Positions 58,893 through 64,000 of a stretch of DNA of 64,000 nt are shown here, piece by piece (position 1 is the first letter of the stretch; each line of letters opens with the position of its first letter). The notes beneath the pieces were generated by a model. That model was not told where the DNA came from. It saw only the letters and a program-made list of their open reading frames with translations, and ran no database searches. The position numbers and the translations under genes were made by a program. Source of the DNA: Cerrena zonata (Eukaryota; Basidiomycota; Agaricomycetes; Polyporales; Cerrenaceae); NCBI GenBank assembly GCA_038087015.1, contig JASBNA010000074.1:62001-126000 (forward strand), written 5' to 3'.

Positions 58893-60554
58893 CTATACAG
58901 TAGGACCGGCAGCTTTAACTTCAGAAGTAGCTTGGTCAGAGTATTTTTGGAAATTTTCAACAAACTTACTGGCTAAAGAAGTAGTTTCTTTAACAAAAGA
59001 AGCTTCACCTTCAGACCAGGCTTTAGTTGGATTTAAAATTTCACTTGGAACACCAGGACAACTGGTTGGAATATTCAAGTTAAAAGTTGGGAAAGTATCG
59101 TATTGAACCTTACTCAATTCCCCAGAATGAATTGCATTCAAAATAGCACGAGTGTATTTAAGAGAACAACGTTTACCACCTCTAGCAGCACTTGCACCAA
59201 CCCAACCAGTGTTCAATAACCAAGCATTGGCATTGTATTTAGAAATTTTATCAGAAAGTTGTTGAGCATACTTCATTGGATGTAAAACCAAAAATGGTTG
59301 ACCAAAACAAGCAGAGAAAGTAGCTTGGGGTTCAGTTACACCTTCTTCAGTACCAGCCATTTTAGAAGTATAACCAGAGATAAAATGATACATCACTTGG
59401 GCATTAGTCAATTTAGAAACTGGTGGTAAAACACCAGAAGCATCACAAGTTAAAAGAATAATGTTGGTTGGGTGAGTATCAGCAAGACATGGAATCTTAG
59501 CAGATGGAATAAAATCAATTGGGTAAGCACATCTGGTATTTTCAGTAATGCTTGAATCATTATAATTGACAACTTTACTCAATGGGTCATAAACAACATT
59601 TTCCAAAATTGAACCGAATTTAATAGAATTAAAAATTTCTGGTTCTTTTTCAGCAGATAAATCAAGACATTTAGCATAACATCCACCTTCAATATTGAAA
59701 ACACCATGGTCGGACCAACAGTGTTCATCATCACCAATCAATTTACGATTTGGATCTGCAGATAAAGTGGTTTTACCAGTACCTGATAAACCAAAGAATA
59801 AAGTGACATCACCCTTATCAGTACCTTGATTAGCTGAAGAATGAAGAGTTAAAACTTGATATTTAATTGGCATTAAATAAAACATAACGGTGAAAATACC
59901 CTTCTTCATTTCACCAGCATATTCAGTACCAAGAATAACCATTTCCATATCTTTGAAATTAATTTCAACCGAAGTTGATGAAGTCATACCTTTAGTATGA
60001 ACATTAGCAGGGAATTGACCAGCGTTGTAAATAGTAAAATCTGGTTCACCAAAATTAGCCAATTCTTCTTCAGATGGACGAATCAACATATTGGTCATAA
60101 ATAATGCATGATAGGCTCTAGCACAAATAATACGAACCTTAATTCTATAACGAGGATCCCAACCAGCATAAGCATCAACAACAAATAATTTTTCTCTAGT
60201 TCTCAAGTAATCTAATGCTCTTGATCTAGAAATTTTCCAAGTTAATTCATCAACTTGTTTATTAACTGGCCCCCACCAGATATTATGAGTAGAAGTAGAT
60301 TCGTCAACAATTCTTTTATCTTTTGGAGAACGACCAGTTTTTTTACCAGAATAAGCCATAAGAGCACCAGTTGATGAAATAGTCGTACCACGTTCTAATA
60401 ATCCATCTTCGTATAAAGTTGGGGCTGGAGCGTTATGACGAATAACAGTTTCATCACCAAGTGATAATTGTTTAACTAATGGATCTTGAGTAGATTTAAT
60501 TGAAGGATGACCTTCAAAATTAATTGAAGATTCAATAGCAGTTGGAGGAGTCAT
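58893..60554 (-). CDS. PCK1: Phosphoenolpyruvate carboxykinase (ATP)
   Basis: 553 aa, the usual length of yeast Pck1. The nucleotide-binding P-loop GLSGTGKTTLS is at about residue 254, followed by the kinase-2-type acidic motif LIGDDEHCWSDHGVFNIEGG with metal-binding residues. The substrate-binding RSPKDKRIV is near residue 75 and the NTGWVGA and GGKRCSLKYTRA blocks lie near the C-terminus. It converts oxaloacetate plus ATP to phosphoenolpyruvate and CO2, the first step of cytosolic gluconeogenesis. A TATATATAA about 85-95 bp upstream (60642-60650) and TCACGTGA at 60904-60911 are visible. In yeasts it is glucose-repressed; carbon-source elements could not be assigned. Confidence 0.97.
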   Translation of the reverse strand: MTPPTAIESSINFEGHPSIKSTQDPLVKQLSLGDETVIRHNAPAPTLYEDGLLERGTTISSTGALMAYSGKKTGRSPKDKRIVDESTSTHNIWWGPVNKQVDELTWKISRSRALDYLRTREKLFVVDAYAGWDPRYRIKVRIICARAYHALFMTNMLIRPSEEELANFGEPDFTIYNAGQFPANVHTKGMTSSTSVEINFKDMEMVILGTEYAGEMKKGIFTVMFYLMPIKYQVLTLHSSANQGTDKGDVTLFFGLSGTGKTTLSADPNRKLIGDDEHCWSDHGVFNIEGGCYAKCLDLSAEKEPEIFNSIKFGSILENVVYDPLSKVVNYNDSSITENTRCAYPIDFIPSAKIPCLADTHPTNIILLTCDASGVLPPVSKLTNAQVMYHFISGYTSKMAGTEEGVTEPQATFSACFGQPFLVLHPMKYAQQLSDKISKYNANAWLLNTGWVGASAARGGKRCSLKYTRAILNAIHSGELSKVQYDTFPTFNLNIPTSCPGVPSEILNPTKAWSEGEASFVKETTSLASKFVENFQKYSDQATSEVKAAGPTV

Positions 60555-61164
60555 TTTTGATGATCTTTTTTCTTTTTAATTTGAATGAATAATGATAAGT
60601 ATGATTTATTTCTGGTTGAATTAGAGGAAAATCATTCCATTTATATATAAATTTCATTGCTAACTTATTGCCCTAGAACCAGTTCTATAAAGTGATCCCG
60701 GAGAAAGGGAACAGCTCCAGTGTCTAACAAAATCATTAACAGCAAAATAAAAAGCCTTAAACAATTAAAAATAACACTAGCAATAGTTAACAGCACAAGA
60801 TACTTTTAGTGTAATAGTCTGAAATATGGGGTAAAACCACCGGAAAACATCGGGGACTTACATCCCGCAATGCTCCATTCCTCAGAATTTGCTGAAGAAC
60901 GTGTCACGTGATGGGGGTTCGGCGGTTCTTGCTTGCCCGGGTCAAGGGATGGGTGCTGGCAGTCCAAGGACCAAGGGAACTTGCCCTTTTGGGAAGGTGC
61001 CTCCCGGGGCAATCTTTAAGTATGACGTATAACAGTATTACTTACCATTACTTACTATTACTTACTATTACTTAACTTTAACTACTGAAGAAGTAACTGT
61101 ATGGGTATATTATTGAATAGATCACTGTATTACTCAATGTTAAACAGTAATTGAGATTGTAGGA
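60555..61164. promoter_or_regulatory. PCK1 promoter / GH3-GNAT 3' flank
   Basis: 610 bp with TATATATAA (60642-60650), TCACGTGA (60904-60911), a GC-rich patch (60890-61010) and a 10-bp tandem repeat (61037-61076). No ORF is supported. Confidence 0.6.
61037..61076 (+). repeat. 10-bp tandem repeat (ATTACTTACT)
   Basis: Four consecutive ten-base units ATTACTTACC, ATTACTTACT, ATTACTTACT, ATTACTTAAC, close to the stop codon of the GH3-GNAT gene. Confidence 0.85.
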
Positions 61165-64000
61165 TCAACCTTTTTGATTGAATAATGAATTGTCTGATGA
61201 TTGTTTATCGTAGTATTCGTAATGCCATTTCCATTCACTAAAGCCAATTTCTTTTATACCGGTCATCGACTTATCTTGATCAACCCTAAAGATCAAGCAC
61301 TCGTCCATTACCCCATTATTTGTATCTTCACCAAAATTGCTTTTGAAAAAAGTAATCCCACTACAAATTAATCCGAATTTGAAGATTTCGGTCAAATTGG
61401 AGTAAGACGGATCAATCATTGGCTCAACCATTCCACCAACTATTCTTTTGGATTCCTGTATAATGGATTCATCGATGGCTTCATCGATATAGGGATAGAA
61501 TTTGGCAAACGCCAGCTGATTTGTAAATAATATTATACTACCAATAATATTTTGATTAGTGGGCTCTAAAGCAATAATAATTTTAACTTCATAGGAAGTA
61601 GTTCCTTGTAAATATTTAACCGCTTCCATATATAACTGTTTTGTCATTGCCGTTTTTTCATCGTCGCCTTCCTCTTTTGTACATCGTTCAATTAACTCCA
61701 TTAATTTTTCTGGTTGGTTGCAAATATCAAATCTAACCCCAACAATCATTAATTCTCTGAATATTTTTTGTGGTACCGACCAGTTCATTAAATCTTTTAA
61801 TATCAAGACATTTTTCCTCTTGTCTTCCTTGATTTCCCATCCAACACTATTCATAAATAATGTAGATACCTTATTGTTTTTAACTAAGTGGCTATTCTCC
61901 GGGAATACTATATTGGGTACTGAACACCCCAACGTCACTAGATCACATTCTTGTTCTTTAATTAAATATCTCATGGCTCTTGCGTGTAAATTCTTACCAA
62001 TACTCTGCAATCTTTTCAGCTTATCAACTAATAAATACATTATTGATCCGGTTTTCGGGATTGTGGTCTCTTCAATATATTCATTTAAGGATACTTGTTG
62101 GTACTCATTAACCCAGGTGAGTACTATTCCATATAATAAATTTAAACTTGAATTTCTAACAACAAAATGTTTCTGTTTATTATTAGCATTTGATAATAAT
62201 ATTAATAATTTCTTATAAAAATTCTCCCGTTGATAATCAATCTTGATTTCTTCTTCTCCATTTATATCTTCATCTCCTAAATTATTCTTCCATAACTTAA
62301 TTAAACTACTCCAATCTCTTTTAATATTAAACTCATCAACCAACCATCTTCTCTTTGGTTGTGGATTGCTTTTCCTTCTCACTATTGGCGATGATTGTAT
62401 TGTCGGTTGACTAGGTGGTTTCCTTTTCTTTATTCGACTACTGAATTTCTTCTCTCCCGGTATACATCCTTCTGCTCCTGAATCTCCCATTAATATTCCA
62501 ACTAATTCTTCAAGTGCTCTATTTGTATAATCATAACTGCATAAATATGCACTCCCAATACTCTTATTGTAAAAAAAATCGTATGGTGATGATGTTGCAA
62601 CAATTACTAATGGTTTTACCAATTGACCAGAGTTGATACCTCCATTATTAAAACTTGACGGACTTGCTCCACATAATATCGACACATATTTAACTATCCC
62701 AATCTGATACATATTTCTCAGGGCCTCCGATGTTAAAACGATAACTACTTTCGAGTTTTCAATTAATGTTTCATGTAATGCTGTTAATCCGTTGGCAGTG
62801 TAGGTAGTATGGAGAACATTAAATGATTTATCTAAAACTGAAGGGTGTTCTGATAATAATCGCCCAAATTTTTGGAAAACTTCCTCACCAGTGAATAATG
62901 AAGGTTTTGAGTCATTCGAACTTTCATTATCGCTATTTTTTTCAGACTCTTCACTTTCCTGGGTCTTCTCTTTCGTCTTCAGATCTGAGGTTGGATAAAT
63001 AGGATTTAATAATGGTGATAATATAAGTAAATTATCTTTATCATCTTTCTCTTTCTCTTTGGATTCTTTGAAGAATTTACTTATTGGTAATGTCCCTGTA
63101 TAATCACGTACAAGAGTTATTGATTTACGATAAGCTAGTTTCAGTAATTCCTGATGTTCTTTCCATAAATCGGGATATTTAATAGGGAAAACTTCAATCT
63201 TTTCCTTACCTTCATTTAATATCTCTGCCCAACTAGGTAACTGTTTTTGTATTTTTTCAATACGATTTAAACAAGTTACTATAATTTCTTCGTCTAAATT
63301 ACCATTTTCTAAAGCTATTTCCATTGATTTAACTGCTTCATTTTGTAACGCCAAGTTATGACATACCATAACTAAATCACAACCAGCATATATAGCCAAT
63401 ATTACACCTTGACCTAAACCGATTGAATGGTAAAGAGCGTCCATTTCTAAACATTCACTAATTACAAAACCTTCAAAACCAAGTTCGTGTCTTAAATATT
63501 GATTAATAAGTATTGGTGACAAACATGCATGGGTTTCATCTGGACTTATACTGGGTACCCCACATCCTGCTACACTTATTCCGTCAACCAAATCATCTTT
63601 AATTAATTCAGCAAATGGTACACTATTGAAACTCTTTATTTGCTCAAGAGAATCAGCCATCATTGGTAGCTCTAATAATGAATCAACACTTGCATTTCCA
63701 ATGCCAGGAAAATGTTTCCCTACTGTTAAAAGTCCCCCATCTTTTAAACCTTTTGCGCATGCTTTACCATATTTAGTGACTTCCTCTATGGTAGTACCAA
63801 AACTTCTAACACCAACAAGCTGATGAGATAGCTTCGTAATCACATCAAGAACTGGACCCAATATCACTGAAAACCCAATATGTTTCAATTCGATTGCGAT
63901 AGCTTTCAGAACTTTATAAACCAACTCAGCATCCCCAGTTGCAGCTAATGCCATTGCCCCAGGGAATTGAGTTAAATTAATTTCATCAAATAACGAATTC
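61165..64000 (-). CDS. GH3 (NagZ-like) plus GNAT acetyltransferase-like fusion, 5' end outside window
   Basis: The open frame runs through the Met at 63954 to the window edge without a stop (upstream residues NSLFDEINLTQFPGA continue the GH3 N-terminal block FPGAMALAATGD), so the gene is truncated here; at least 944 codons are visible. The GH3 TIM barrel keeps KHFPG, GVPSISPDE and GFEGFVISECLEMDAL. NagZ signature His residues are replaced (GIG for GHG, DSL for DSH), and Glu stands where the usual catalytic Asp lies in the VISD motif. An acidic linker (EKEKDDKDN to SNDSKPS) and a C-terminal portion of about 300 residues resembling a GNAT acetyltransferase (MYLLVDKLKRLQSIGKNLHARAM region, then a second copy with IIGSIILF) follow. 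Fungi do have NagZ-GNAT fusion proteins. Substrate unknown. Confidence 0.75.
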   Translation of the reverse strand, partial: NSLFDEINLTQFPGAMALAATGDAELVYKVLKAIAIELKHIGFSVILGPVLDVITKLSHQLVGVRSFGTTIEEVTKYGKACAKGLKDGGLLTVGKHFPGIGNASVDSLLELPMMADSLEQIKSFNSVPFAELIKDDLVDGISVAGCGVPSISPDETHACLSPILINQYLRHELGFEGFVISECLEMDALYHSIGLGQGVILAIYAGCDLVMVCHNLALQNEAVKSMEIALENGNLDEEIIVTCLNRIEKIQKQLPSWAEILNEGKEKIEVFPIKYPDLWKEHQELLKLAYRKSITLVRDYTGTLPISKFFKESKEKEKDDKDNLLILSPLLNPIYPTSDLKTKEKTQESEESEKNSDNESSNDSKPSLFTGEEVFQKFGRLLSEHPSVLDKSFNVLHTTYTANGLTALHETLIENSKVVIVLTSEALRNMYQIGIVKYVSILCGASPSSFNNGGINSGQLVKPLVIVATSSPYDFFYNKSIGSAYLCSYDYTNRALEELVGILMGDSGAEGCIPGEKKFSSRIKKRKPPSQPTIQSSPIVRRKSNPQPKRRWLVDEFNIKRDWSSLIKLWKNNLGDEDINGEEEIKIDYQRENFYKKLLILLSNANNKQKHFVVRNSSLNLLYGIVLTWVNEYQQVSLNEYIEETTIPKTGSIMYLLVDKLKRLQSIGKNLHARAMRYLIKEQECDLVTLGCSVPNIVFPENSHLVKNNKVSTLFMNSVGWEIKEDKRKNVLILKDLMNWSVPQKIFRELMIVGVRFDICNQPEKLMELIERCTKEEGDDEKTAMTKQLYMEAVKYLQGTTSYEVKIIIALEPTNQNIIGSIILFTNQLAFAKFYPYIDEAIDESIIQESKRIVGGMVEPMIDPSYSNLTEIFKFGLICSGITFFKSNFGEDTNNGVMDECLIFRVDQDKSMTGIKEIGFSEWKWHYEYYDKQSSDNSLFNQKG

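Overview
The window is nuclear DNA of a budding yeast, most likely from the CUG-Ser (CTG) clade. Genes are compact, almost intron-free and AT-rich. Named or strongly assigned homologues include BYE1, IFH1, RAT1, MLP1, NUP192, PCK1, eIF3f, an ESL-type PIN protein and a CYP52 (alkane-type) P450. CUG codons fall where the protein families prefer Ser, Thr or Ala (sugar porter, zinc alcohol dehydrogenase, Rat1), which supports CUG read as serine. The species cannot be named from the sequence alone.

Layout. 0-16.5 kb is a dense gene block: BYE1(-), IFH1(-), eIF3f(-) divergent from a T/K-type cyclin(+), a two-part gene that looks like one gene with a 51-nt intron or one interrupted by a single in-frame stop, a GAP-type amino-acid permease(-), an unknown membrane protein, a zinc alcohol dehydrogenase and a small secreted protein. 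16.5-25.4 kb is a gene-poor belt holding only tRNA-Ala(UGC), a solitary divergent 5S rRNA gene, a Dal5-type transporter, tRNA-Ser(AGA) and decayed or repetitive DNA. 25.4-34.3 kb carries a quinate/sugar-type porter, RAT1, a diacylglycerol-kinase-like protein and a QDR-type exporter. 34.3-36.5 kb is a long, locally GC-richer intergenic region with telomere-core (Rap1-like) sequences, ahead of a small secreted histidine-repeat protein. 36.5-49.8 kb holds MLP1, a stand-alone ribosomal protein eL40 lacking ubiquitin (53 codons), an ESL1/2-type PIN protein and a secreted double-psi-barrel protein. 50-64 kb holds NUP192, the CYP52 P450, PCK1 and a GH3(NagZ-like)-GNAT fusion protein cut by the window end.

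Functional themes. Several genes serve RNA and ribosome production: IFH1, eL40 with Tbf1- and Cbf1-type promoter sites, 5S rRNA, RAT1, BYE1, eIF3f and the cyclin. Two are nuclear-pore components (NUP192, MLP1). Several serve nutrient uptake and carbon use (permease, transporters, P450, PCK1). A recurring promoter element related to ACAYCCRTRCAYC, the core of Candida telomere repeats and of Rap1 sites, occurs in at least five intergenic regions.

Start codons were chosen as the first in-frame ATG; for several genes the open frame extends upstream through a TTG or GTG that I did not use.
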